From NCBI GenBank assembly GCA_002427165.1, contig DIQB01000119.1, positions 7,543 to 41,691 of the forward strand: a DNA stretch of 34,149 nt, in the 5' to 3' direction. Shown here piece after piece: positions 8,140-15,308 of the stretch; positions within the stretch are counted from its first letter, which is position 1; every line of letters begins with the position of its first letter. Under the pieces are notes generated by a model. It made no database searches and was not told the DNA's origin. It saw only the letters and a list, made by a program, of their open reading frames with translations. The translations under genes and the position numbers were made by a program. This stretch comes from Firmicutes bacterium UBA5473 (GTDB lineage Bacteria; Bacillota; DTU084).

Positions 8140-9114
8140 TTATGAAAGGTAGTTTAGGGGATTTTTAGGTTTTCCATTTTCTCGCACCTCGAAGTGGAGG
8201 TGGGGTCCGGTGCTGTTGCCTGTATTGCCTGAAGCACAGATCACCTGGCCTTTTTCAACCCACTGCCCAGTCTTCACATGAAGTCTGGAGTTATGGGCAT
8301 AGAGAGTCTGGATGCCCTGGCCATGGCTGATAATTATGGTTCTCCCATAGCCGCTGCGGTTGCCAGCAAATATTACCTTGCCGCTAGCTGCAGCCTTGAC
8401 ACTAGTACCCCGGGGCACTGCAAGATCTATACCTTCGTGGAAAATCCGCCGGAAGCGCAAAGGATGAATTCGATAGCCATAAGAGCTAGTGAGCCTACCG
8501 TGCACAGGCCATTGGGATGGATAACGTTCCACCAGCCAAAGATATTGGTCTAGCTGTCTGAGAAGTTGCTTTAATTCTGCTTCCTGCTGGGGAAGGGCCA
8601 CTGAAAGCTCATCTAGATGCTCTTTGAGGGAGCTTTCATCTAACTCCTCTTCCTCTGTAGGAGGCCGTCTGAAACCGCGGGATCTAGAAGTAGTCTGGCC
8701 TCGCTTCCAGCCCAGCTTCGCTAACTCACGCTCTGGTAGCAGCTTTTTTTCTAGTGCCTTGTTTTGAATCTTCTCGCCCAAGCTGGATAGCTCTTCTACC
8801 TGGTTCTGCATTTCCTCTGTCTGCTTTGCCAGCTCCACGATTCTCTGACTCTTGTGCTCCAGCTTCTGTTTTTCCTCTTCATTCTCCTGTAAGGCCTGCT
8901 CTTGTTGTTGTGCAATCTGAGCGAGGCTCCGATAATTGCTATAGAATTTACAAAACCAGCCACCTGCCACAAAAACGCAGCCCAAGAGTATGTAACAGAC
9001 GAAAACAGGTAACTTCAGGCTGGCCACTCCTCCACGAGAGGGGACCAGAAGCAAGGTTAACTTATTTGCAAGATGGGCTTTAATCTTGTCCCAGCGGACT
9101 CGTCCACTAAACAA
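8140..9114 (-). CDS. Membrane-anchored M23 (LytM-type) peptidase with coiled coil
   Basis: A probable zinc endopeptidase that cuts peptidoglycan cross-links. Numbered from the TTG start: a membrane segment at about 35-56, a long coiled coil at about 62-122, a charged linker with a second helix, then the M23 domain (about 204-324). Zinc and catalytic residues are H226 and D230 (HEGID), H274, and H305/H307 (HLHFE). I prefer TTG (9112-9114), with GGGGGAG 9 bases upstream; the ATG 18 bases earlier (9132) has no ribosome binding site. Followed directly by bactofilin, probably its scaffold. Confidence 0.9.
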   Translation of the reverse strand: MFSGRVRWDKIKAHLANKLTLLLVPSRGGVASLKLPVFVCYILLGCVFVAGGWFCKFYSNYRSLAQIAQQQEQALQENEEEKQKLEHKSQRIVELAKQTEEMQNQVEELSSLGEKIQNKALEKKLLPERELAKLGWKRGQTTSRSRGFRRPPTEEEELDESSLKEHLDELSVALPQQEAELKQLLRQLDQYLWLVERYPSQWPVHGRLTSSYGYRIHPLRFRRIFHEGIDLAVPRGTSVKAAASGKVIFAGNRSGYGRTIIISHGQGIQTLYAHNSRLHVKTGQWVEKGQVICASGNTGNSTGPHLHFEVRENGKPKNPLNYLS

Positions 9115-9160
9115 AGACAGACACTCCCCCATAATTTCATTATCAATATAGTCTATGCCT

Positions 9161-9180
9161 TAAAAAGGAAAAATATTCCT
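9161..9180 (-). terminator. Weak AT-rich hairpin after DUF4446 gene
   Basis: On the minus strand AGGAA-TATTT-TTCCT is followed by TTTTTA. The stem is only 5 bp and AT-rich, so this is a tentative terminator between the DUF4446 gene and the M23 gene. Confidence 0.35.
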
Positions 9181-9213
9181 CAAAAAGAACAAACCACTAA
9201 ACTATATTCTCCA

Positions 9214-9762
9214 TCAATCCGTTTTTTCCTGCCTGCTCTCAATGATACCCGCTTTTTCCTCCTCTATACCTTGGAAGGCCTCCCGTATAGCTTCCTCCTC
9301 CTCTTCAGTGAGGGGATATGAGGAGTGCCAGCCGCGAAGGGGCTTGGCATAGAGATAAGATTCGTCTCTGCCGTGAAGATTGGTCAGGACAAAACCATCA
9401 CCTCGCCTGTCTGCGATGCCAAGGGAGAAACTTTGCTCACCACCTGAGTCTCGAAAAGCATCGAAGCGCACCATGCCAACGCCTTGCAGGGAAACCTGAG
9501 TTCTAGCTTCAAGAATAGCTAACTGTGCCTCAATTTTTGTTTGGTGTAAGGAGATGACTGAAAGTTCACGCAACGAATCTTCAATTAGCTGCTCCAAGTT
9601 AGCGCCGGTACTGCCACGCATCAGCTGTCTGTAGCGACGCATAAGTTTTTGCAGCTTAACACTATTAATTACAAATAAAACCAGGGCAATTACCAACAGG
9701 CAAACCACCCCTATAGCTACTTGTACCAACTGGCCCTCAAGCCAGCCCATAATAATTTCCAT
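9214..9762 (-). CDS. DUF4446 family membrane-anchored protein
   Basis: Function unknown. The 182 residues show one N-terminal membrane segment (about 13-33), a basic/helical stretch, then a small domain with the family signature (VGMVRFDAF, GGEQSFSLGIADRRGDG, FVLTNLHGRDESYLYAKPL) and an acidic C-terminus. This matches DUF4446, a Firmicutes family that often lies near parA/parB. ATG start with GGGGGA 7 bases upstream. It lies 17 bases after the cysteine desulfurase gene, so the two are probably one operon. Confidence 0.85.
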   Translation of the reverse strand: MEIIMGWLEGQLVQVAIGVVCLLVIALVLFVINSVKLQKLMRRYRQLMRGSTGANLEQLIEDSLRELSVISLHQTKIEAQLAILEARTQVSLQGVGMVRFDAFRDSGGEQSFSLGIADRRGDGFVLTNLHGRDESYLYAKPLRGWHSSYPLTEEEEEAIREAFQGIEEEKAGIIESRQEKTD

Positions 9763-9779
9763 TAATTATTCCCCCACAT

Positions 9780-10904
9780 TTAAAGCTTTTGGCAAATGGC
9801 CTGCACTGCACCGATTGCGCCCTCTAAATCTTTCTGGGTATTACCATAGCCGAAACTGAAGCGCACTGCACCCTGACTTCCTGTGCCCAAAGTTCGATGG
9901 GCCAAAGGGGCGCAATGGAGGCCACCCCGAACAGCTACTCGGAAAAACTCACTGAGGATTGTTGCCACTTCCTCTGATGCTTCTTGCCCAAAGTTCACCG
10001 AGACCACAGGCACTGCCACCTGCTCTGGGCTATAGACTGTAATCTGAGGTAAATCCGCTACCTGCTCCCGAAACTTTTGCCCTAATAAGAGGGCAGAGCG
10101 GTGGATCTCCTGACCCCGCTCCTGGATAAACTTAGCTGCTGCTCCCAAGCCCATGATTCCAGGGAGGTTGGGCGTGCCAGCCTCGAAACGATCAGGCATC
10201 ACTTGGGGCTGGGAGAGGGAGTCGGAAAAGCTGCCTGTGCCGCCATAAAGTAGGGGCTCAAGCTCCACCCCTGGCCTCACATATAAACCACCAGTGCCCA
10301 TGGGGCCCAAAAGTCCCTTATGCCCCGGAAAGGCAGCAAGATCCACAGGCAGCTCTGAGAGATTCAAGGGAAGGTAGCCCAAGCTCTGGGCCACGTCTGC
10401 TAAAAAGAGAGCACCTGCATCTTGAGCTAGTTTTCCTGCCTGAGCCAAAGGTAAAACTGCGCCTGTTACATTGGAGACATGGGAGAGGACCACCATGGTT
10501 GTCCGCTTCTTCAAAGCCTCCTCCAGGAGCTCTAGGTCCAGCTCGCCTCCAGGGGCAGGGAGCACTTCCACATCTACACCTCGGCCCCGGAGTGCTTCCA
10601 GGGGCCTGAGCACAGAGTTGTGTTCCATGGCTCCAGTAACTACCCTTGATCCTGGGCCCAGGGAGCCAAATAGAGCCAGGTTCAAAGCCTCAGTTGTATT
10701 TTTGGTGAAGATGAGGCTGCTGCTATCCACACCTAAAAGTTCCCCTAACTGCTCCCGAGCTGCAAGCACGAATCTTGCCGCCTCCAGGCCCATAGCATGA
10801 CCGCCTCGCCCGGGATTTGCCCCAGAGGTGAATGCTTCTGTCACTGCCTCCACTACAGTGGGGGCCTTCGGCCAGGAAGTAGCTGCATGATCTAAATATA
10901 TCAC
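9780..10904 (-). CDS. Cysteine desulfurase family protein (class V aminotransferase)
   Basis: A PLP enzyme that would release sulfur (or selenium) from cysteine (or selenocysteine) as a persulfide on its own cysteine. Seen in the 374 residues: YLDHAATSWPK at the start, the cofactor-contacting His94 (MEHNS), Asp170 (FLADVAQS), the likely PLP lysine Lys196 (FPGHKGLLGP), and Cys331 in RGGLHCAPLAH as the persulfide cysteine. The sequence is of the SufS/CsdB-like subgroup rather than NifS/IscS. GTG start with GGGGTGAG upstream. It is downstream of hydG-DUF3343 across a terminator. The link to a Se/S-carrier-like DUF3343 protein suggests sulfur or selenium handling; the acceptor is unknown. Confidence 0.9.
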   Translation of the reverse strand: MIYLDHAATSWPKAPTVVEAVTEAFTSGANPGRGGHAMGLEAARFVLAAREQLGELLGVDSSSLIFTKNTTEALNLALFGSLGPGSRVVTGAMEHNSVLRPLEALRGRGVDVEVLPAPGGELDLELLEEALKKRTTMVVLSHVSNVTGAVLPLAQAGKLAQDAGALFLADVAQSLGYLPLNLSELPVDLAAFPGHKGLLGPMGTGGLYVRPGVELEPLLYGGTGSFSDSLSQPQVMPDRFEAGTPNLPGIMGLGAAAKFIQERGQEIHRSALLLGQKFREQVADLPQITVYSPEQVAVPVVSVNFGQEASEEVATILSEFFRVAVRGGLHCAPLAHRTLGTGSQGAVRFSFGYGNTQKDLEGAIGAVQAICQKL

Positions 10905-10961
10905 GTTCTCACCCCATCTTATTTATTCGCCTGGAAGGGGGCAAATCCTCCCTTCAAAAGG

Positions 10962-10984
10962 AAAAAGGGCCGGTTTCCCGACCC
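10962..10984 (-). terminator. Terminator after DUF3343 gene
   Basis: On the minus strand GGGTCGG-GAAA-CCGGCCC (7 pairs including one G-U, GAAA tetraloop) is followed by TTTTT. It overlaps the last base of the DUF3343 stop codon and separates hydG-DUF3343 from the desulfurase gene. Confidence 0.85.
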
Positions 10985-11235
10985 TATAGTAGATGAATCC
11001 CCTCGTGGGCAATACCGCTTTTTGCTATGAGCTCCCGCACCTGGGCCTCCTGAGAAGGAGGAAATTCTAAACCGCTGCTGCAATGGGTAACTAGCCCCCC
11101 TGGCACAGGTACAACTTTGGCAGTCACGCCATTTTCAAGTAACACCTTCTCTGCTAGCAGGAGGTGGTGAGTGGATGAGCAGATCAGCAAGGCCCGCTGG
11201 GTGCTTGTATTGGCAAATTTATCCCAAAGCGACAT
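10984..11235 (-). CDS. DUF3343 (putative Se/S carrier-like) protein
   Basis: A small protein (83 aa) of the DUF3343 / Se_S_carrier-like family. Visible family features are CSSTHHLLLAEKVLLENG near the N-terminus, PVPGGLVTHCSSGLEF in the middle with a conserved-position cysteine, and a short C-terminal helix. Members are often linked to selenium or sulfur metabolism genes, but no biochemical role is established that I know of. The usual Cys-Gly after the central proline motif reads Cys-Ser here. It lies 16 bases after hydG with GAGGAG upstream of the ATG, so it is co-transcribed with hydG, and a terminator ends the unit. Confidence 0.82.
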   Translation of the reverse strand: MSLWDKFANTSTQRALLICSSTHHLLLAEKVLLENGVTAKVVPVPGGLVTHCSSGLEFPPSQEAQVRELIAKSGIAHEGIHLL

Positions 11236-11251
11236 TTTTAGCTCCTCAGTA

Positions 11252-12691
11252 TTAGAAATAAAGATCCCGCTCCCCTTGCTCTAGGCGCTCCAGACGCTTG
11301 ATCGTCTCCTGACGCATGGTTGGGCTTGGGATTTGGGCTAGGTGAGCGGCGATAGTTTCCTCTCCTAGTTTCCGGGTAGCAGGCGAGGCGTAATCTAACA
11401 GGTATTCTTTGAAGGTGATGATGGCATTGGGCTGGCAGAACTCCTGGATCTCGCCCACTGTGGCCAGCTCCATGAAGTGTTCTCCAGTTCTGCCTCTGCG
11501 ATAGCAAGCTGTGCAGTAGCTAGGTAGATACCCCTGCTGGCAGATGCTCCTGAGTACCTCATCTACAGATCTGTGATCATCAGGTGTAAACTGGGCTGTA
11601 GGATCCTGGTCCTGATCATGATCTTCTCTGTAGCCCCCCACACCTGTAGCTGAGGCTGCAGAAACCTGGGAGATACCTATACTTAAAAGCTCATCCCGCA
11701 GCCCGGACCGCTCCCGGGTAGAGAGAATAAGGCCAGTATAGGGCACAGCTAATCTAAGGATAGCCACGATTTTTTTAAACTCCAGCTCGTCCACTGGATA
11801 TTTCACCACATGGTCTAGATTTACCCCTGCAGCAGGTCTGATCCTAGGTACGGAGATAGTATGGCAACCCACACCAAAACGCTCCTGGAGATGCTGGCTG
11901 TGGGCCAAGAGGGCCAACACTTCAAAACGGTAATCAAAAAGGCCAAACAGCACCCCTAGTCCCACGTCATCACAGCCGCCCATCATGGCTCTGTCCATGG
12001 CTGTGGTGTGCCAATCATAGACGGATTTGGGGCCAGAGGGGTGTACCTTGTTATATGTGGCCCGATGATAGGTCTCCTGAAAGAGGATATAGGTGCCAAT
12101 GCCAGCTTCATGGAGACGTTTGTATTCCTCCACAGTTGTGGCAGCAATATTCACATTCACTCGGCGAATATTGCCATGATCCTGGCTTGTGCTATAAATG
12201 GTCTTGATAACTTCTAAAATATATTCCAGGGGGCAGTTTAGAGGATCCTCACCTGCCTCCAGGGCCAAGCGCTTATGGCCCATTCCCTCTAGCAATCTTA
12301 CCTGGTGGGCTACCTCTTCCATGGTAAGGCGAACCCTAGGTAATTTCTGATTGCCCTTGTGGTAGCCGCAGTAGGCGCAGGAGTTAACGCAATAATTGCT
12401 CACGTAAAGGGGAGCAAACATTACTACTCGCTTGCCATAAATCCGCTCCTTTACCTGTTGGGCTGCAGTGAAGAGTTGCTCTAACTTTGCCTGATCCCCG
12501 ATGGCTAACAATGATGCCACTTCAGCCAGCTCCAGCCCCTTAGCCTCCAGGGCTTTGGCTATGAGCGCCTCTAGCTGGGAATCAGTTGGTTCTTGCGCCC
12601 TCTCTACCAAAGAAAGTAAATAATCCTCCCCGATAAAGTCGGCCCGCTCTCCTGTGCGGTTGCGCTGGGTGAGTTCGTCGATGGTTGACAT
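11252..12691 (-). CDS. hydG: [FeFe]-hydrogenase maturase HydG (radical SAM tyrosine lyase)
   Basis: HydG cleaves tyrosine to give the CO and CN ligands of the hydrogenase H-cluster. From the chosen ATG (479 aa) the radical-SAM motif CxxxCxxC is C101, C105, C108 (CVNSCAYC). The HydG-specific auxiliary cluster motif CX2CX22C is C393, C396, C419. ThiH lacks this C-terminal motif and is about 100 residues shorter, so HydG is a firm call. The frame is open 12 codons further up, but GGAGGAGG before the ATG at 12689-12691 fixes the start. No hydE, hydF or hydrogenase gene is in the window. The gene has its own promoter inside the parB 3' end and a structured, terminator-ending leader, so its expression is probably controlled by attenuation. 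Confidence 0.95.
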   Translation of the reverse strand: MSTIDELTQRNRTGERADFIGEDYLLSLVERAQEPTDSQLEALIAKALEAKGLELAEVASLLAIGDQAKLEQLFTAAQQVKERIYGKRVVMFAPLYVSNYCVNSCAYCGYHKGNQKLPRVRLTMEEVAHQVRLLEGMGHKRLALEAGEDPLNCPLEYILEVIKTIYSTSQDHGNIRRVNVNIAATTVEEYKRLHEAGIGTYILFQETYHRATYNKVHPSGPKSVYDWHTTAMDRAMMGGCDDVGLGVLFGLFDYRFEVLALLAHSQHLQERFGVGCHTISVPRIRPAAGVNLDHVVKYPVDELEFKKIVAILRLAVPYTGLILSTRERSGLRDELLSIGISQVSAASATGVGGYREDHDQDQDPTAQFTPDDHRSVDEVLRSICQQGYLPSYCTACYRRGRTGEHFMELATVGEIQEFCQPNAIITFKEYLLDYASPATRKLGEETIAAHLAQIPSPTMRQETIKRLERLEQGERDLYF

Positions 12692-12727
12692 TGTGTCCTC
12701 CTCCTTCTCTCCGCCCCGCGTACGCAC

Positions 12728-12754
12728 AAAAAAAGATCCGGAAGTACCGGATCT
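12728..12754 (-). terminator. Intrinsic terminator in the hydG leader (attenuator)
   Basis: On the minus strand AGATCCGG-TACTT-CCGGATCT (8 perfect pairs, 5-nt loop) is followed by a run of six or more T. It ends 36 bases before the hydG ATG, leaving room only for the ribosome binding site. A promoter lies upstream, so this hairpin is inside the hydG transcript and would act as an attenuator. Confidence 0.88.
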
Positions 12755-12862
12755 CCTTGTCCGTTGAACTTCCCCTTCATCTCCCAGTCAGGAAAGCTCC
12801 CACGCATAAACCCTGAGCAAGTGGACTTAACCGCTAGCCAAGGGTGGGGAGGAGGTTCTTTG
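12755..12862 (-). ncRNA. Structured 5' leader of hydG, candidate riboswitch/attenuator
   Basis: About 108 nt lie between the predicted start point and the terminator. GAACCTCCTC (12849-12858) can pair with GGGGAAGTTC (12766-12775), 9 of 10 pairs including one G-U. GGAAGT (12768-12773) can instead pair with ACTTCC (12740-12745) of the terminator, extended by CGGA (12760-12763) with TCCG (12748-12751). These two pairings exclude each other, and the second breaks the terminator. Inside the outer stem CCCAC/GTGGG and TCAGG/CCTGA are further possible, interlocked pairs. I recognise no known riboswitch consensus (not SAM, T-box, TPP, cobalamin, THF, preQ1 or ZTP as I remember them). The ligand or signal is unknown. 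Confidence 0.6.
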
Positions 12863-12867
12863 TTTTA

Positions 12868-12896
12868 ATCTTACCCTAAGCTAGCTCCTCAGTCAA
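12868..12896 (-). promoter_or_regulatory. Sigma-A promoter of hydG inside parB 3' end
   Basis: On the minus strand TTGACT (12891-12896, 5/6) and TAAGAT (12868-12873, 4/6) are 17 bases apart. The start point would be near 12861, immediately before the first stem of the hydG leader. The -35 box is within the last codons of parB and the spacer spans its stop. Confidence 0.72.
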
Positions 12897-13730
12897 GCCA
12901 AAAAACTCCAGAAGCCGCTCCAGGTCCTCAGCACCATAATATTCAATTTCAATCCTGCCGCCTTTGGCTTTGGGAGTGATCCGTACCTGGGTTCCTAAAC
13001 GTGAAATCAGGGACTCCTCAACTGCCAATAGCTGTGGATCCACAGCTTTAACCTGGGGTTTTATACGTTTCGGGGAAAGGATCCCGCGCACCAAATTTTC
13101 CGTGGCTCGAACAGATAGGCCCCGTTTCACAATCTCCTTATAGAGGTCTAGCTGTTGGCTGTAACCATTTAGGGCCAAGAGGGCCCGGGCATGGCCGGCA
13201 GAAATTGTTTCACGTGAAACACCAAGGCGGATCTCCTCAGGTAAGGAGAGCAATCTTAGGGAATTGGCAATGGCAGGTCTACTCTTGCCAATTGTCTGGG
13301 CTAATTCTTCCTGGGTGAGGTCGAACTCATCCACAAGGCGTTGGAAGGCCTCAGCCTCCTCGATGGCGTTAAGATTCTCCCGCTGTAAATTTTCGATCAG
13401 GGCCAGCATCATTAATTGTTCATTAGCTAGCTCTCGAACTACCACTGGCACCTGGGAGAGTCCCGCCTGGCGAGCAGCTCGCCAGCGTCGTTCGCCTGAA
13501 ACCAGGGTGAACTGATTTCCTTCCTGGCGGGCAACTAGGGGCTGGATAATTCCATGCTCCCGAATAGAGGTAGCAAGTTCCGCCAACTTTTCAGGGTCGA
13601 ATTCCTGCCTAGGCTGGAAAGGATTGGGTTGGATGCTCTCCACTGGCACCTGTTGAATCATCTCCCCTGAGATGACTGTGGGCTCAATTAGGGCATCTAA
13701 GCCCCGGCCCAACACAGAGCGTTTATTCAC
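12876..13730 (-). CDS. parB: Chromosome partitioning protein ParB (Spo0J)
   Basis: A CTP-dependent DNA clamp that loads at parS, recruits SMC and works with ParA in origin segregation. The 284 residues show the N-terminal nucleotide-binding domain with GERRWRA (79-85) and ENLQREN (113-119), a central helix-turn-helix (about 138-162, LTQEELAQTIGKSRPAIANSLRLL), and a C-terminal dimerisation domain. GTG start (13728-13730) overlaps the parA end by 8 bases, with GGAGGT 10 bases upstream. A perfect parS lies inside the gene. The 3' end holds the hydG promoter. Confidence 0.97.
   Translation of the reverse strand: MNKRSVLGRGLDALIEPTVISGEMIQQVPVESIQPNPFQPRQEFDPEKLAELATSIREHGIIQPLVARQEGNQFTLVSGERRWRAARQAGLSQVPVVVRELANEQLMMLALIENLQRENLNAIEEAEAFQRLVDEFDLTQEELAQTIGKSRPAIANSLRLLSLPEEIRLGVSRETISAGHARALLALNGYSQQLDLYKEIVKRGLSVRATENLVRGILSPKRIKPQVKAVDPQLLAVEESLISRLGTQVRITPKAKGGRIEIEYYGAEDLERLLEFFGLTEELA
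13206..13221. promoter_or_regulatory. parS centromere site
   Basis: TGTTTCACGTGAAACA, a perfect match to the 16-bp palindromic parS consensus. It lies inside parB and encodes the SRETI segment (codons 170-175), as also happens in Bacillus subtilis spo0J. It is the only site I found by reading the window. Confidence 0.97.
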
Positions 13731-14511
13731 CGGCTACCGCACCTCCCTCCATAGGTAAACCGCAAAACTCTCGTGCCAGGTTCCGGTAGGCCTGGGCACC
13801 GCGAGAGCGCTCATCATAAAGAATAATAGGTTGCCCAAAACTTGGGGCCTCACTAAGCTTCACATTCCTAGGGATAATAGTTTGAAAAACCTTGTCCCCA
13901 AAGTGTTTCCGCACCTCAGCGATCACCTGTTGCGAAAGATTGGTCCTAGCATCGTACATAGTTAGAACCACCCCGCTCACCTCTAAAGTAGGGTTGAGGT
14001 GCTTTCGCACTAAATCTAGAGTTTTAACCAGCTGTCCTAGCCCCTCTAGAGCATAATACTCACATTGGATAGGCACCAAGGCCCCATGGGCTGCAGCTAG
14101 GGCATTGAGGGTGAGGAGTCCTAAGGAGGGAGGGCAATCAATTAAAATCGTATCGTATTCCTCCTCCAGCTCCGCCAGGGCCCGCTTCAGTCTCAGCTCT
14201 CGGGAGATTCCACTGACCAGCTCTACCTCAGCTCCAGCTAAGGCGATTGTGGCCGGAACCAAAAACAGCTTAGGGATAGCTGTCTTTTGAATCACAGCGC
14301 CCAATGGCAGCTCCTCCAGGAGCACCTGGTAAATACTAGCCTCAAGTTTCCCTTTATCGACCCCCAGGCCACTTGAAGCATTCCCCTGGGGATCTAGGTC
14401 CACAATCAGCACCTTTTGTCCCACTTCTGCCAGACACGCCCCTAAATTTACCGCTGTGGTGGATTTGCCAACACCGCCCTTTTGGTTAACAACTGCCAGC
14501 ACCTTGCCCAT
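13723..14511 (-). CDS. parA: Chromosome partitioning ATPase ParA (Soj)
   Basis: A Walker-type DNA-binding ATPase that acts with ParB in segregation and, in its monomer and dimer forms, regulates DnaA at the origin. The 262 residues carry the deviant Walker A KGGVGKST (11-18, with the signature lysine), the switch segment VDLDPQGN, and the Walker B-like TILIDCPPSLG. It lacks the long N-terminal HTH domain of plasmid ParA proteins, as usual for Soj. ATG start with GGGAGGGGAG upstream. It overlaps parB and follows rsmG by 68 bases; I see no terminator there. Confidence 0.97.
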   Translation of the reverse strand: MGKVLAVVNQKGGVGKSTTAVNLGACLAEVGQKVLIVDLDPQGNASSGLGVDKGKLEASIYQVLLEELPLGAVIQKTAIPKLFLVPATIALAGAEVELVSGISRELRLKRALAELEEEYDTILIDCPPSLGLLTLNALAAAHGALVPIQCEYYALEGLGQLVKTLDLVRKHLNPTLEVSGVVLTMYDARTNLSQQVIAEVRKHFGDKVFQTIIPRNVKLSEAPSFGQPIILYDERSRGAQAYRNLAREFCGLPMEGGAVAGE

Positions 14512-14579
14512 AGGCTCCCCTCCCAGATTTTTCTTCTCTCTTATCTATGTTCTCTTTTTATCCCCAGGTTCCTCCCCTC

Positions 14580-15308
14580 TTATGGCAGAAGTGGCTTCTT
14601 TTCTGGAATCCCTGCTCGACGAGGATAGGCAGAGGGAGTGGAACGAACCTTTTTAAACACGATTAGCTGTCTTTGCCCATAGCCTTGAGGCAACTGGAAC
14701 TGGTGCACTGCTAAAATCTCCCCGCCCAAAAGCTTCAGGGCACGGGTTGCTGCCTCCAGTTCCTCCTCTGGTCCCTTGTAGGCGATAAACTGCCCGCCCA
14801 CCGCTACAGAGGGGAGGCATAGCTCTAGCAGCACAGGCAGTTTTGCCACTGCCCGGCTAACCACTAAAGAAAAGCTCTCCCGGGCTTGGCTCTGACCAAA
14901 ATCCTCAGCCCGGGACCATACTACCTCCACAGGCAAAGAGAGCTGGGTTGTGGCTTCTGTGAGAAAATCCATACGCTTACGCAGGGAATCTAAGAGCGTC
15001 ACCTGCCAATGGGGGTTCATTATCGCCAGGGGAACCCCTGGGAAACCAGCGCCAGTGCCCACATCTAGCACCTTTCCTTCAATGTCTAGAGTATAGGGGA
15101 GCACGCTTAGGGAATCTAACAGATGCTTATAGATGAGAATAGGCCAATCCAGTTTCCCTGTAAGGTTCAAGCGCTGGTTGCCCTCAAATACCAGCTCCCC
15201 AAAAGCCAAAAGCTGTTGGCACTGCGTATTTGATAGGGATATTTTAAGCTCGGCAGCCTCAGCAAGTAATACTGATTCTGCCCGCTCCCGCGTCCAGTGG
15301 TCACTCAA
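14580..15308 (-). CDS. rsmG: 16S rRNA (guanine-527-N7) methyltransferase RsmG
   Basis: It methylates G527 of 16S rRNA with SAM. The sequence shows RLNLTGKLDWP, then the SAM-binding motif KVLDVGTGAGFPGVPLA, VTLLDSLRKRMDFL, and VVSRAVAKL, all typical of RsmG/GidB. TTG at 15306-15308 has GGAGG at good spacing and gives 242 aa, close to the family length; the frame is open 11 codons further up. With this start it overlaps the mnmG stop by 8 bases, indicating coupled translation. Confidence 0.95.
   Translation of the reverse strand: MSDHWTRERAESVLLAEAAELKISLSNTQCQQLLAFGELVFEGNQRLNLTGKLDWPILIYKHLLDSLSVLPYTLDIEGKVLDVGTGAGFPGVPLAIMNPHWQVTLLDSLRKRMDFLTEATTQLSLPVEVVWSRAEDFGQSQARESFSLVVSRAVAKLPVLLELCLPSVAVGGQFIAYKGPEEELEAATRALKLLGGEILAVHQFQLPQGYGQRQLIVFKKVRSTPSAYPRRAGIPEKKPLLP

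Noticed and set aside
10905..10960. Promoter TTGCCC-17-TAAGAT for the cysteine desulfurase
   Set aside because: The start point would leave only a few bases before the GTG and cut off the ribosome binding site.
12604..12807. Open frame in the hydG leader starting MRGSFPDW, as a leader peptide
   Set aside because: No ribosome binding site and no run of regulatory codons, and it continues into hydG out of frame; the structured RNA explains the region better.
12728..12862. T-box, SAM, TPP or cobalamin riboswitch for the hydG leader
   Set aside because: None of the conserved core sequences of those classes, as I know them, can be found in the leader.
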